64,000 bases of DNA, from assembly GCA_900553025.1 (NCBI GenBank), contig USBT01000002.1, forward strand, positions 1 to 64,000, given 5' to 3'. Below the pieces are notes generated by a model that was not told the DNA's origin, searched no databases, and worked only from the letters and a program-made list of their open reading frames with translations. Positions 18,128-27,295 of the stretch are shown piece by piece. Position 1 is the stretch's first letter; each line of letters begins with the position of its first letter. Both the position numbers and the translations under genes were made by a program. The DNA is from an uncultured Eubacteriales bacterium (lineage in GTDB: Bacteria; Bacillota; Clostridia; Peptostreptococcales; Anaerovoracaceae).

Positions 18128-18165
18128 TAAACGTAAGAAAAATTAAAATAATGCGGAGGAGTACG

Positions 18166-20439
18166 ATGCTGAAGAGAATATTGATAGGATTACTTTGTGT
18201 AATTGTTGCGGCTGCTATGATTGTTCCAGCAATAATAAGCTTTGCCCAGCCGGCGAATGCTGTAAACGCAATCGGAGAGAATGCAGAAGAGAAAAAGGGA
18301 GACCCGAACAAGCTGACTATTTTGTTCGAGCACGATATGCACTCTCATCTTGAGAAATTCCCCAATATGGCAACTGTAATCAAGCAAACAAAGGAAGAGG
18401 ATCCAGACACTTTAATTTTGGATGCTGGAGATTTTTCCATGGGAACTCCCTATCAGACCATATATAGGAATGAAGCCGCTGAGTTGAGAATGATGGGGTT
18501 TGTGGGTTTTGATGTTACAACACTCGGTAATCACGAGTTCGATTACAGACCAGCGGGTCTTGCAGACATGCTAAATAGCGCGGTCAAAAAGTCAGCAGAA
18601 GATAAGAAAAAGTTTGACGAGGATGTCAACAGAAGATATCTAATTAATGCTAGGAATAAACCTGAAAATCCATATAGATTACCACAAATGGTCAACTCAA
18701 ATATTGACATGGAGGCGACAATAAAAGATAAGGCTTTGAAGGAGAAAGGTGAGCTTCTGAAGTCAGCACTCGAAAATTATGGTAGCAAAGAATATACGAT
18801 AATCGAGAAAAATGGCAAGAAGATCGCTGTGTTTGGCATCTTTGGAAAGCAAAGCCTCGACTATGCCCCAGAGGCAAATACGAAGTTTAAAGAACCTGTT
18901 AAGTCGGCTAAGGCAACTGTAAAGAAGATAAAGTCTGAGAAGCCGGATATAATAATAGCGGTTTCGCATAGCGGAACAAACGAGAATAAGGAAGAGTCGG
19001 AGGACGAAATTCTTGCTCGTGAAGTGCCGGATATTGATTTGATAATTAGTGGACACAGCCATACCTTCATGACTGAACCCATTAAAGTCGGCAAAACAAC
19101 TATAGTTTCTACTGGATGCTATAATTCAAACATTGGAAAACTAAGCCTCCAAAGGTCTAGCGATGGAAAGAGATTTGAACTTTCGAGTTTTGATTCTTTG
19201 CCGCTTTCGAGTGTTGAGCCGGATGAGGAAACAAGCAAGGAGCTTAAAAGATTCAGAGATCTTGTGGACGAAGAGTTCTTTAAGCCTTATGGTTATACAT
19301 GGGATCAGGTGCTTACGAAAAGCGATTTTGATTTTGAAAATGCAGAAAATCTCGGAATACGTCAGGAAGAAACCAGGCTTGGCAACATTCTTTCCGATGC
19401 CTTTATCTACGCTGTGAAGGAAGCCGAGGGAGAACATTACGAGCCTATAACAGCTTCGATTATAAATGCTGGAACAATAAGAGGTAGCTTTAACAAGGGA
19501 GAGATAAAGGCTGGAGACGCATATAACAGCCTCTCGATTGGAACTGGTGCTGATGGAAAGCCTGGATATCCACTTGTTTCAGTGTATCTTACGGGAAAAG
19601 AACTCAGAGGACTTGCTGAGGTTGACGCGACTGTTTCGGATATGATGATGGAAGCAAGGCTATATATTTCAGGTCTGATGTACAGGATAAATCCTCATAG
19701 ATTGTTCCTCAATAGGGTTTCCGAGATATATAAGGTTAACGTTGATGGCTCAGAATTTAGGGGTACTCTTCCATATGCAGAAGGGATAGGTCATGATCCT
19801 GAAAATCCTAGCAGAGTTTCAGAACGCAAGGATTTTCAGAAAATCGAGGACGCTGTAAGAGATGTGGAGAATAGTTCAGGCATAGAAGAGCTTGAAGCTG
19901 ATAAGCTATATAGGATTGTTGGCGATCTATACGAATGTCAGATGATAGGACTTGTTAACGAAAAATCTAAAGGCTTGCTTTCGATAACGCCAAAGGATAA
20001 GGATGGCAATGAAATCGAAGATTTTGAAAAATATATTATTAAAAGTCCAGATGGCAGCGAACTAAAGGAATGGTATGCGGTTGTAAGATATATGGATTCT
20101 TTCGGTGATAACGGTGTGCCAAATTCATATGCTAATCTGCAAGGGAGAAAGATTGTTGAAGATGTCAAATCTTTGGGCAGTTATGTTAAAAATCCGAGTA
20201 AAATATTTTGGATGGCGGTCGGCGTACTCGTGCTCGGTATTTCAGTTCTGTTGCTTATTATTATTTTGATAGTTAAACTTTTGAGAAGGATATTCGGCTA
20301 TTCTAGAAGAAGAAATAATGTTCCGACGGGGTTGTTCGGACCTTCAGGGAGCTCAGTATATAGGGCATCTTCTGGAGGTAGCACTATATTCAAACATAGA
20401 AAAAATAAGTATAAAGCAGGATGGAAGAGAAGACGCTAA
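18166..20439 (+). CDS. Membrane-anchored 5'-nucleotidase/metallophosphatase
   Basis: 757 residues. A signal peptide (MLKRILIGLLCVIVAAAMIV...) precedes a calcineurin-like domain with EHDMHSH, DAGDFSMG, GNHEFDY, VSHSGT and GHSHTF metal motifs. The 5'-nucleotidase C-terminal substrate domain follows (NAGTIRGSFNKGEIKAGDAY). A transmembrane helix near 680-705 is followed by a strongly basic tail of about 50 residues. There is no LPxTG sorting signal, so it is held by the helix with the enzyme outside. It probably dephosphorylates extracellular nucleotides or related phosphoesters, which fits the nucleoside importer encoded at 53.6-58.2 kb. ATG 18166 is preferred because GGAGG lies at 18154-18158; an in-frame ATG at 18151 precedes that site. 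Confidence 0.9.
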   Translation: MLKRILIGLLCVIVAAAMIVPAIISFAQPANAVNAIGENAEEKKGDPNKLTILFEHDMHSHLEKFPNMATVIKQTKEEDPDTLILDAGDFSMGTPYQTIYRNEAAELRMMGFVGFDVTTLGNHEFDYRPAGLADMLNSAVKKSAEDKKKFDEDVNRRYLINARNKPENPYRLPQMVNSNIDMEATIKDKALKEKGELLKSALENYGSKEYTIIEKNGKKIAVFGIFGKQSLDYAPEANTKFKEPVKSAKATVKKIKSEKPDIIIAVSHSGTNENKEESEDEILAREVPDIDLIISGHSHTFMTEPIKVGKTTIVSTGCYNSNIGKLSLQRSSDGKRFELSSFDSLPLSSVEPDEETSKELKRFRDLVDEEFFKPYGYTWDQVLTKSDFDFENAENLGIRQEETRLGNILSDAFIYAVKEAEGEHYEPITASIINAGTIRGSFNKGEIKAGDAYNSLSIGTGADGKPGYPLVSVYLTGKELRGLAEVDATVSDMMMEARLYISGLMYRINPHRLFLNRVSEIYKVNVDGSEFRGTLPYAEGIGHDPENPSRVSERKDFQKIEDAVRDVENSSGIEELEADKLYRIVGDLYECQMIGLVNEKSKGLLSITPKDKDGNEIEDFEKYIIKSPDGSELKEWYAVVRYMDSFGDNGVPNSYANLQGRKIVEDVKSLGSYVKNPSKIFWMAVGVLVLGISVLLLIIILIVKLLRRIFGYSRRRNNVPTGLFGPSGSSVYRASSGGSTIFKHRKNKYKAGWKRRR

Positions 20440-20504
20440 AAGAATTAACGGAGTTCTTCGAATCACATCTAAAGATAATTCATTAGAGGAAACGTATTGC
20501 TAAG

Positions 20505-20548
20505 AATGCCATATCAAGTGTAATTTCATTTGGTATGGCATTTTAGCT
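20505..20548 (+). terminator. Intrinsic terminator after the 5'-nucleotidase gene
   Basis: A 13-bp stem (20505-20517 with 20530-20542, one G-U) has a 12-nt loop and is followed by a T-rich stretch. It separates the nucleotidase gene from the division cluster. Confidence 0.7.
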
Positions 20549-20721
20549 TTCTTTATTTTGGAAAAGATATATCAATTGAATGAAATTTGTAGTAAAATCG
20601 AATATTTTGCGCCAAGAACATCTGTTTGCACAATATGTAGGGCATTTTGGCATGTGTTACACTTTTTAACCACTATTGTGGTATTAAAACCACGTATTTC
20701 CCCTATTAGATCTTAAAAATG

Positions 20722-20754
20722 TTGAAAAGTGGTGAAAAGTGGTGTAAAATGGTG
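20722..20754 (+). promoter_or_regulatory. dcw promoter embedded in three MraZ-type operator repeats
   Basis: Three adjacent 10-bp repeats, AAAAGTGGTG (20725-20734), AAAAGTGGTG (20735-20744) and TAAAATGGTG (20745-20754), match the AAAGTGK spaced repeats known to bind MraZ in Mollicutes. The same bases form a promoter: TTGAAA at 20722-20727, a 17-bp spacer, and TAAAAT at 20745-20750. The mraZ start lies 61 bp downstream. The spacer 20440-20815 (376 bp) otherwise holds only the upstream terminator and an ACCAC/GTGGT dyad near 20680. Confidence 0.8.
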
Positions 20755-20815
20755 TAAACAAAAATCAATATGGATGCGTGTCTGTTTTGATAATTTATAG
20801 CTTGAGGTGAAGGAT

Positions 20816-21247
20816 ATGTTTATGGGAACATATAACAATTCAATAGACGGAAAAAACCGGATGATTGTTCCCGTTAAGCATAGGGAAGGTCTTGGGAGTA
20901 GATGTATTTTGACAAAAGGGCTAGATAAATGTCTGTATATTTACACCTTATCAGACTGGGAGAAACAAATGGACAAGATTTCGAACATGCCCGAATCTGA
21001 TCCTAAGGTGAGAGCCTTCATCAGACACTTTTGTGCTAATGCTGTAGAATGTGAATTTGATAAACAGGGAAGAATAGTGATTCCTGCAGAGCTCAAAGCA
21101 TATGGTGAGTTTTCAAAGGAGCTTGTTACTATGGGTGCTATGAAAAAAATTGAAATTTGGGCGAAGGAAGTCTGGGATGCAGATGAAGATGGTCAGAAAA
21201 TGGACACCGAAGCCTTTAGTGATGCTTTGTCTTTGTACCAATTTTAG
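20816..21247 (+). CDS. mraZ: Transcriptional regulator MraZ
   Basis: 143-residue MraZ, a ring-forming DNA-binding protein with two AbrB/SpoVT-like MraZ domains. Each carries the conserved pattern: DGKNRMIVPVKHR near residue 12 and DKQGRIVIPAELK near 80. It usually represses its own cluster by binding repeated GTG-type boxes, and such boxes overlap the promoter just upstream. ATG 20816 is chosen for its GAGGTG Shine-Dalgarno at 20804-20809; GTG 20807 overlaps that site. The gene is followed by rsmH after 15 bp. Confidence 0.96.
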   Translation: MFMGTYNNSIDGKNRMIVPVKHREGLGSRCILTKGLDKCLYIYTLSDWEKQMDKISNMPESDPKVRAFIRHFCANAVECEFDKQGRIVIPAELKAYGEFSKELVTMGAMKKIEIWAKEVWDADEDGQKMDTEAFSDALSLYQF

Positions 21248-21262
21248 GCAGAGGTAAAGGGG

Positions 21263-22252
21263 ATGCCAACTAAAATCGGTAATGGAAAAAGTCAAACCAC
21301 AGAGTACAAGCATATAACTGTTTTGTCGGAAGAATCCATCGAGGCTTTGAATATCAAGACGAATGGAATTTATGTGGACGGCACATTAGGTGGTGGTGGG
21401 CACAGTGCTCTGATATGCGAGAAGCTTGGCCCAAAAGGAACTCTTATAGGAATTGATAGAGATACGGATGCACTTTCAGCCGCTGGGGATAGGCTGAGTA
21501 AGTACAACTGTAAAAAGATTTTTGTTCATAACAATTACTCGAACATTAAAGAAGTTTTAGGGGAACTTTGTTCTGAGGGAAAGATTGGGAAAAATAAGAT
21601 AGACGGAGCGGTATTAGACTTAGGCGTTTCATCATTTCAGCTGGACAATGAGTCAAGAGGATTTTCATATATGAAAAAATCACCGCTCGACATGAGAATG
21701 GATACGGAAGACAGGCTCTCTGCCTATGATGTTGTCAATGGATATGACCAAAGAAGTTTAGCGGATATCATAACAAAATACGGCGAGGAAGCTTGGTCTA
21801 AGAGAATTGCGAAATTCATAGTTGAGGCGAGGGCTGAAAAACCCATAGAAAACACAGAGGAATTGGTTGAGATTATTAAGGCAGCAATTCCGGCGAGGGC
21901 AAGAAGAGATGGTCCGCATCCTGCAAAGAGGACCTTTCAAGCAATTAGGATTGAGGTTAATCAGGAGCTTGCACATCTCGAAAAGGCTGTTTCAGATTTT
22001 TGTGATTGTTTGGACTTCGGAGGAAGACTTTGTATAATTTCGTTTCACTCTCTGGAAGACAGAATAGTAAAGAATATTATAAGCAAAAGGGCAAACCCTT
22101 GCACTTGTCCGCCAGAGTTTCCGATATGTGTATGTGGAAAGACTGCTGACATACGAAAGATTTCAGGAAAGCCAGTTCTACCTTCAAAAGAAGAAGTCGA
22201 ACATAATCCTAGATCGCGGAGTGCTAAAATGAGGGTATGTGAAAAAATATAG
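21263..22252 (+). CDS. rsmH: 16S rRNA (cytosine-1402-N4)-methyltransferase
   Basis: 329-residue SAM-dependent enzyme that methylates N4 of C1402 in the 16S rRNA P site. The SAM-binding motif [11 protein letters not shown] lies near residue 40, followed by GIDRDTDAL, and the [11 protein letters not shown] and [10 protein letters not shown] motifs are conserved. A short extra N-terminus ([17 protein letters not shown]) precedes the usual HITVL start. It sits in its normal place between mraZ and ftsL. Confidence 0.97.
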   Translation: MPTKIGNGKSQTTEYKHITVLSEESIEALNIKTNGIYVDGTLGGGGHSALICEKLGPKGTLIGIDRDTDALSAAGDRLSKYNCKKIFVHNNYSNIKEVLGELCSEGKIGKNKIDGAVLDLGVSSFQLDNESRGFSYMKKSPLDMRMDTEDRLSAYDVVNGYDQRSLADIITKYGEEAWSKRIAKFIVEARAEKPIENTEELVEIIKAAIPARARRDGPHPAKRTFQAIRIEVNQELAHLEKAVSDFCDCLDFGGRLCIISFHSLEDRIVKNIISKRANPCTCPPEFPICVCGKTADIRKISGKPVLPSKEEVEHNPRSRSAKMRVCEKI

Positions 22253-22278
22253 TCAGGTGGACATTGTGGGGGATAAAG

Positions 22279-22605
22279 ATGGCTAGAAAACAAAAAGTTA
22301 AAATTATCTTTTTTATACTGATGATTGGACTAGTTCTTGCTTTTATGGTTTTAGCTGAAGCGTTTAATGCAACTATACAACATGAGAATAATGAGTACTC
22401 TAAAACGAATGCTGATATTCAAGGTGAAATAGATACGCTTAAGGTAAAGGTTAAATCATCTAATAACATTGAGAACATAGAGAAAGTCGCAATTGAAAAT
22501 CTTGGCATGGTTTACCCCGGCGATGAACAGTGTGTTTATTTAACAGAAAATGATAAGCCAAAGGGGGGCTTTGCGGCTATGCTAAAAAGTCAGGCGTACA
22601 ATTAG
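22279..22605 (+). CDS. ftsL: Cell division protein FtsL-like
   Basis: 108 residues: a short basic N-terminus, one membrane helix (about residues 6-28), a coiled-coil-forming extracellular segment, and the terminal ENLGMVYPGDEQCVYL signature seen in FtsL/DivIC proteins. These bind DivIB/FtsQ and activate the FtsW-PBP pair at the septum. ATG 22279 follows a GGGGGA Shine-Dalgarno; the frame extends to TTG 22264. FtsL and DivIC are hard to tell apart by sequence, and the assignment rests on position between rsmH and the PBP gene. Confidence 0.85.
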   Translation: MARKQKVKIIFFILMIGLVLAFMVLAEAFNATIQHENNEYSKTNADIQGEIDTLKVKVKSSNNIENIEKVAIENLGMVYPGDEQCVYLTENDKPKGGFAAMLKSQAYN

Positions 22606-22625
22606 TTGAATAAATCGGAGAATAG

Positions 22626-22670
22626 AAGCCGGACATGCTAATATCAATATATTGTCTGGCTTTTTATTTT
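22626..22670 (+). terminator. Intrinsic terminator inside the dcw cluster
   Basis: A 10-bp stem (22626-22635 with 22653-22662, one G-U) has a 17-nt loop and is followed by CTTTTTATTTT. It lies between ftsL and the PBP gene. A TGCTATAGT extended -10 at 22682-22690 could restart transcription. Confidence 0.75.
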
Positions 22671-22707
22671 GTGATTGCGGATGCTATAGTTCAAGAGGAT
22701 AATTACT

Positions 22708-24699
22708 ATGATTCACATAGAAAAAAATAAAACTGGAAACATCAGTAAAAACAGGATCGCATTCCTGTTTGTTTGCGTGATGTTAGTTTTGATGTTTCTT
22801 GTTTTTCGGCTAGCGTGGGTGCAGGTAATCAATGCCGATGAATATAGAGATAGGGCTGTAAGACAACAAAAAGGTGATGTGCCAATTGAAGCAAAGCGAG
22901 GCACAATATATGACAGAAATGGGAAACCACTGGCTGCCAGCGTTATGTCATATAATGTTTGGGTGAGGCCGCAGATTGTCAAAAGGGAATATAAAGGGGC
23001 TAAGCTCGATGACTTGTCAGAAAAAATTGCGTCTATAACGGGAGATGACAAGGAAGATATCTTGGATGTTTTGAACTCCAAGAAATCTCTACTTAATATG
23101 AGTAAATATCTTGAAAAAAGTCAGCTTGATAAATTGAAGGAACTTCAAATCCCTAGTATGCAGGTTGCTGAAGCAAGCAGACGTTCGTATCCAATGGGCG
23201 AGTTTGCTTCACATTTACTGGGCAGCGTAAATACTGATAATCAAGGTAGAAGTGGGCTAGAGCTTGAATATGATAAATATCTTAGTGGTGTAGCTGGCAG
23301 ATGGATAAGGAGTGGAGATGTCCACGGAGATCCACTAACCTTTGGATCTGAATCGTATTTTGAAGCAGAGGATGGTTTGAATGTTGTCACCACAATAGAT
23401 GAAGTTTTGCAACACTATCTTGAAACATCTATAAATAATGGGTATAAAAAATACACTCCTGAGAGCGTTCAAGCTGTTGTTATGGATCCTAAAACTGGAG
23501 ATGTTCTTGCGATGGCTACAGCACCTGGTTTTGACCCAAACAAGCCCTCGCTCCCTTTAGACCCTGAAGAAAAGAAAAAATTTAATAAAATGAGCGACAC
23601 CGAAAGAGCGGATTATCTCAGCAGATTATGGACAAATCCAGTTGTAAGCAGTCTTTATGAACCAGGTTCAACTTTTAAGACCATAACAATATCAGCAGCT
23701 CTTGAAGAAGGGCTGTCAACTCCAGATGAGCACTTTTATTGCGGTGGTTCGGTAAACGTTGCGGATAGAACAATACATTGCTATAACAAAACTGCTCATG
23801 GCGACGAAACACTAGAAGAAGCTCTTGCAAATTCTTGTAATATAGTTATGGTGGCACTGGAACAGAGGCTTGGTGGAGAAAGGTTTTATAAATACTTAGA
23901 TCTATTTGGAATGACTGAAAAAACAGGAATTGACTTACCAGGAGAAGCCTATCCTCTCGTGCCTGCACTTGAATCTGTAAGTGAAGTGACAAGATCTAAC
24001 CTGGCTTTTGGACAGGGAATGGCAGTAACACCAATAGAAATGTGTCAAGCTATCTCAGCTATAGGCAATGAAGGTATTTTACTCAAGCCGAGGGTGGTTA
24101 AAGAGCTGACAGATAAAAATGGAAAGGTTGTAAAGAAATTCCCTGTTGAGGTTAAGAAAAAGGCTATATCAAAATCTACTGCCCAAGAAACTATAGCGGC
24201 AATGGAGCTTATGGCCCAGAAGAATGGCCGCACAGTAGTGATTCCAGGCGTTAGGATTGCCGCCAAAACAGGTACCGCTCAAAAGCCAATTAACGGCGTA
24301 TATTCTGACAAAATATATGGCTCAATGGTATGCTTGGCGCCAGCAGAAGATCCAAAGCTTGCAATAATCATAATGGTAGATGCTCCTGCGCCTGGTTTGT
24401 TCGCTGTTACAACCGCAGGACCTATGATTAAGGAATTCTTTGAGAAAGCCTTCCCTTATATGGGAATTGAACCGAAATTAACAGATGAAGAGAAAGAAAA
24501 ACTCAGCAAAACACAGAAAACCGTTCCTTCAGTTTCGGGAAAGACTATAAAAGAAGCTAAGGAGATACTTCAAAACGAAGGACTAAATTATAATATTGTG
24601 GAGGACCCTGGAGATGATAGTGTGACGGTAAAGACACAGCATCCTATGCCAGGCAACAAAATAAACAACACAGAAAGCGTATATCTATATATAAATTGA
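22708..24699 (+). CDS. ftsI: Septal class B penicillin-binding protein with PASTA domain (FtsI/SpoVD type)
   Basis: 663-residue class B PBP, the transpeptidase partner of FtsW. It has an N-terminal membrane helix (about 18-40), a dimerisation domain (AKRGTIYDRNGKPLA), a transpeptidase domain with S321-T-F-K (SxxK), S376-C-N (SxN) and K520-T-G, and one C-terminal PASTA domain (about 600-663). The PASTA domain is typical of PbpB/SpoVD rather than proteobacterial FtsI. ATG 22708 has a moderate GAGGAT Shine-Dalgarno. murF follows within 40 bp; murE, usually next, is absent. Confidence 0.93.
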   Translation: MIHIEKNKTGNISKNRIAFLFVCVMLVLMFLVFRLAWVQVINADEYRDRAVRQQKGDVPIEAKRGTIYDRNGKPLAASVMSYNVWVRPQIVKREYKGAKLDDLSEKIASITGDDKEDILDVLNSKKSLLNMSKYLEKSQLDKLKELQIPSMQVAEASRRSYPMGEFASHLLGSVNTDNQGRSGLELEYDKYLSGVAGRWIRSGDVHGDPLTFGSESYFEAEDGLNVVTTIDEVLQHYLETSINNGYKKYTPESVQAVVMDPKTGDVLAMATAPGFDPNKPSLPLDPEEKKKFNKMSDTERADYLSRLWTNPVVSSLYEPGSTFKTITISAALEEGLSTPDEHFYCGGSVNVADRTIHCYNKTAHGDETLEEALANSCNIVMVALEQRLGGERFYKYLDLFGMTEKTGIDLPGEAYPLVPALESVSEVTRSNLAFGQGMAVTPIEMCQAISAIGNEGILLKPRVVKELTDKNGKVVKKFPVEVKKKAISKSTAQETIAAMELMAQKNGRTVVIPGVRIAAKTGTAQKPINGVYSDKIYGSMVCLAPAEDPKLAIIIMVDAPAPGLFAVTTAGPMIKEFFEKAFPYMGIEPKLTDEEKEKLSKTQKTVPSVSGKTIKEAKEILQNEGLNYNIVEDPGDDSVTVKTQHPMPGNKINNTESVYLYIN

Positions 24700-24737
24700 C
24701 CAAGCTATAATTGATGTGTAAAGTATATGGAGAAAAA

Positions 24738-26189
24738 ATGAAATTTAATATCCAAGAATGCAGCAAAGCTATGAATGCTCAAATATACACCTCGGACGGA
24801 CCTGAAGGATTTGAAAAAGTGTTCATAGATTCAAGAGAGTTGATTAATTTTCAAAATGAATCAAATAATCAGGAGAGTATAGCCTTTTTTGCTATTGTTG
24901 GAGAAACCCACGATGCACATAAATTTGTTGAAGAAGTCGTAGAAGGCGGCTGTCAAACAGTATTTCTCAGTAATCAAAAAGTTGCAGAAAAAGCTTCTCT
25001 ATATGCTAGGAAAATATCAAAAAATATTAACGTTATTTTGGTTGAAGATACAACAGAAGCTCTTTCAAATTTAGCTGAATATCATCTAAATAGAATTAAT
25101 CCAAAAAAAATTGCAATAACTGGTAGCATGGGAAAAACGACTACCAGAGATATGGTTTACGCAGTTTCTGAAAGCAAATACAAGACTGGCAAACCAATTA
25201 AAAACTACAATAGCCTTATAGGGGTAAGCATGACCGTTCTTGAATATGCTATGGATGTTGAAGTAGCGGTGATTGAAATAGGTATGGAAAGCCTAGGTGA
25301 AATTCACAAAATAGTCAAATGGGTAAAACCTGACATAAGTATAATAACCTACATAGGGCTTACTCATTTGGAGCAGCTTGGTAGTCAAGAAAACATTTAC
25401 AAGGCGAAGATGGAAATTACAGACTTTCTTGAGAAAGATGACCTTCTCATAATCAATCAAGATTCACCTTTGCTCAACAAAAACACTATCGTAGGTCAAT
25501 ACGACATAATATCAGTTGGCAGTTCAGAAGATTGCGACTATAGAATTTCAGATTGCCACGATTATGGACAAAGAGGAATCGCTTTCAAGCTTGGATTCTT
25601 AGAAGACAACAAAACAGTCGATATTGATTTGCCAATTCCAGGTGCTCACAACAGATATAATGCGACACTTGCAATAGCTGCAGGAGAAGCCATTGGGATA
25701 AAGCCAAAGGATGCTGTGAAGGCGCTTCATAAACTTAGACGAACAGGCATGAGGCTTGAATTTAAAGACAATGGCGTTATTAGGGTTATGGATGACAGTT
25801 ACAGTTCATTTCCGGAAGCCGTTAGGAGTGCAATTGATACACTTGTAAGCACCGAAGCTAGACGCAGAGTAGCAATTCTAGCAGGTATGAATGGATGGGC
25901 GGACATCTCAAGAAAGGTACATAGAGATGTCGGTGAATATGTAGTAGAAAAAAACTTGGATATGCTTATATGTGTTGGACAACATACTGATGATATGGCG
26001 TCTGCCGCCTTTCGTAAAGCTAGAGAAGATAACAAGCAGTGCAAGGTAATTTTTGTGTCGGAGAAAGATATTTTGTTCAAGTTACTTCCATCGCTTATTG
26101 AGCCTGAAGATTTGATTCTGGTCAAGGGATCCAGAATGTACGCAATGGAGGAAGTTGTAGATAAATTGCTTGGTATTTTCAGCATATAA
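24738..26189 (+). CDS. murF: UDP-MurNAc-tripeptide--D-Ala-D-Ala ligase
   Basis: 483-residue Mur ligase that adds D-Ala-D-Ala to complete the UDP-MurNAc-pentapeptide in the cytosol. The N-terminal UDP-binding region has FIDSRE; the ATP site is ITGSMGKTTTRDM (near residue 128), followed by NYNSLIGV and a C-terminal domain with MDDSYSSFPEAV and GSRMYAMEEVVDKL. ATG 24738 is preferred because GGAG lies at 24729-24732; the frame runs open from ATG 24711 without a Shine-Dalgarno. Confidence 0.95.
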   Translation: MKFNIQECSKAMNAQIYTSDGPEGFEKVFIDSRELINFQNESNNQESIAFFAIVGETHDAHKFVEEVVEGGCQTVFLSNQKVAEKASLYARKISKNINVILVEDTTEALSNLAEYHLNRINPKKIAITGSMGKTTTRDMVYAVSESKYKTGKPIKNYNSLIGVSMTVLEYAMDVEVAVIEIGMESLGEIHKIVKWVKPDISIITYIGLTHLEQLGSQENIYKAKMEITDFLEKDDLLIINQDSPLLNKNTIVGQYDIISVGSSEDCDYRISDCHDYGQRGIAFKLGFLEDNKTVDIDLPIPGAHNRYNATLAIAAGEAIGIKPKDAVKALHKLRRTGMRLEFKDNGVIRVMDDSYSSFPEAVRSAIDTLVSTEARRRVAILAGMNGWADISRKVHRDVGEYVVEKNLDMLICVGQHTDDMASAAFRKAREDNKQCKVIFVSEKDILFKLLPSLIEPEDLILVKGSRMYAMEEVVDKLLGIFSI

Positions 26190-26255
26190 GTATTATTTAG
26201 GAGTTTCGGCATTGAATCAACATAAAAAAAATTAGAAATGTGAAAGAGGTTTGAT

Positions 26256-27233
26256 ATGTACCAATCATATTCGTTTTATACAATCTGTATAGCGTGTATA
26301 GCGTGTGGGGCATTGATGAGTGCAATTTATACGTTGAGGCTAATCTTAAGGCTAAGGACAGAACAATTCGGGCAATTCATAAGGGAAGATGGCCCAAAGG
26401 CTCATCTATCAAAGCAGGGAACACCAACTATGGGTGGAATCGCAATATTTGTAACTATTGCTCTCTGCTCGTGGATTTTTGCGGAGAATAAGTTGCAATG
26501 TTTAATTATGGTTTTAGTTTCCTTCTTATTCGGAATGATTGGATTCCTGGACGACTATCTTAAGGTTGCAAAGAAACAAAATTTAGGTCTGAATGCTTGG
26601 CAGAAGCTGGCGCTGCAAATTTTATTCGGGATATTCATCGCGGTGTATATGCTCAAATTTAGTGGTCACGGCTCTGAAATTTGGGTGCCTTTTTATAATG
26701 ATTTTGTCGATATGGGAGTGCTGTTTGTACCCTTTGTTGTTTTTATCATGGTAGCTATGGTGAACTCTGTTAATTTAACCGATGGGCTTGACGGGCTTTC
26801 GTCAGGGGTTACGACTCTAGTGTGCATATTTTTTGGCTTTTTAGCAATTAAATTTGACGAGGGGACTACTGCAATATTTGCTTTTGTGACAGCCGGTGCT
26901 TGCCTAGGTTTCTTATTTCACAATAGATATCCTGCGAAAATATTCATGGGCGATACGGGCTCAATGACGCTTGGCGGTGCTGTTGCTGTTATGGCTATAA
27001 TGATGAGGGCAGAACTATTCCTTCCTATAGCGGGATTGATTTACGTGCTTGAGGCTTTGTCCGTTATAATTCAGGTTGGATCGTATAAACTGAGAAAAAA
27101 GAGAGTTTTCAGGATGGCACCTATACATCATCACTTCGAGCTGGGGGGGATGAAAGAATACAATGTTGTTTACATGTTTTGGGCGATTACGGGTGTGGCA
27201 TGCATTATAGCATATTGCAGCACACTGATATAG
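26256..27233 (+). CDS. mraY: Phospho-N-acetylmuramoyl-pentapeptide transferase
   Basis: 325-residue integral membrane enzyme that moves phospho-MurNAc-pentapeptide onto undecaprenyl phosphate, giving lipid I. Conserved motifs are GTPTMGG, FLDDYLKV (Mg-binding Asp pair), NLTDGLDGL, MGDTGSMTLGG and PIHHHFE. About ten membrane segments are expected and the hydrophobicity fits. Its Shine-Dalgarno is AGAGG. Order murF-mraY-murD is the standard one. Confidence 0.97.
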   Translation: MYQSYSFYTICIACIACGALMSAIYTLRLILRLRTEQFGQFIREDGPKAHLSKQGTPTMGGIAIFVTIALCSWIFAENKLQCLIMVLVSFLFGMIGFLDDYLKVAKKQNLGLNAWQKLALQILFGIFIAVYMLKFSGHGSEIWVPFYNDFVDMGVLFVPFVVFIMVAMVNSVNLTDGLDGLSSGVTTLVCIFFGFLAIKFDEGTTAIFAFVTAGACLGFLFHNRYPAKIFMGDTGSMTLGGAVAVMAIMMRAELFLPIAGLIYVLEALSVIIQVGSYKLRKKRVFRMAPIHHHFELGGMKEYNVVYMFWAITGVACIIAYCSTLI

Positions 27234-27295
27234 ATTTAAACTGATAGATTGAGAGAAATACTGACGAAGTAAAATTGGCCGTTAGGAGGCTAAAT

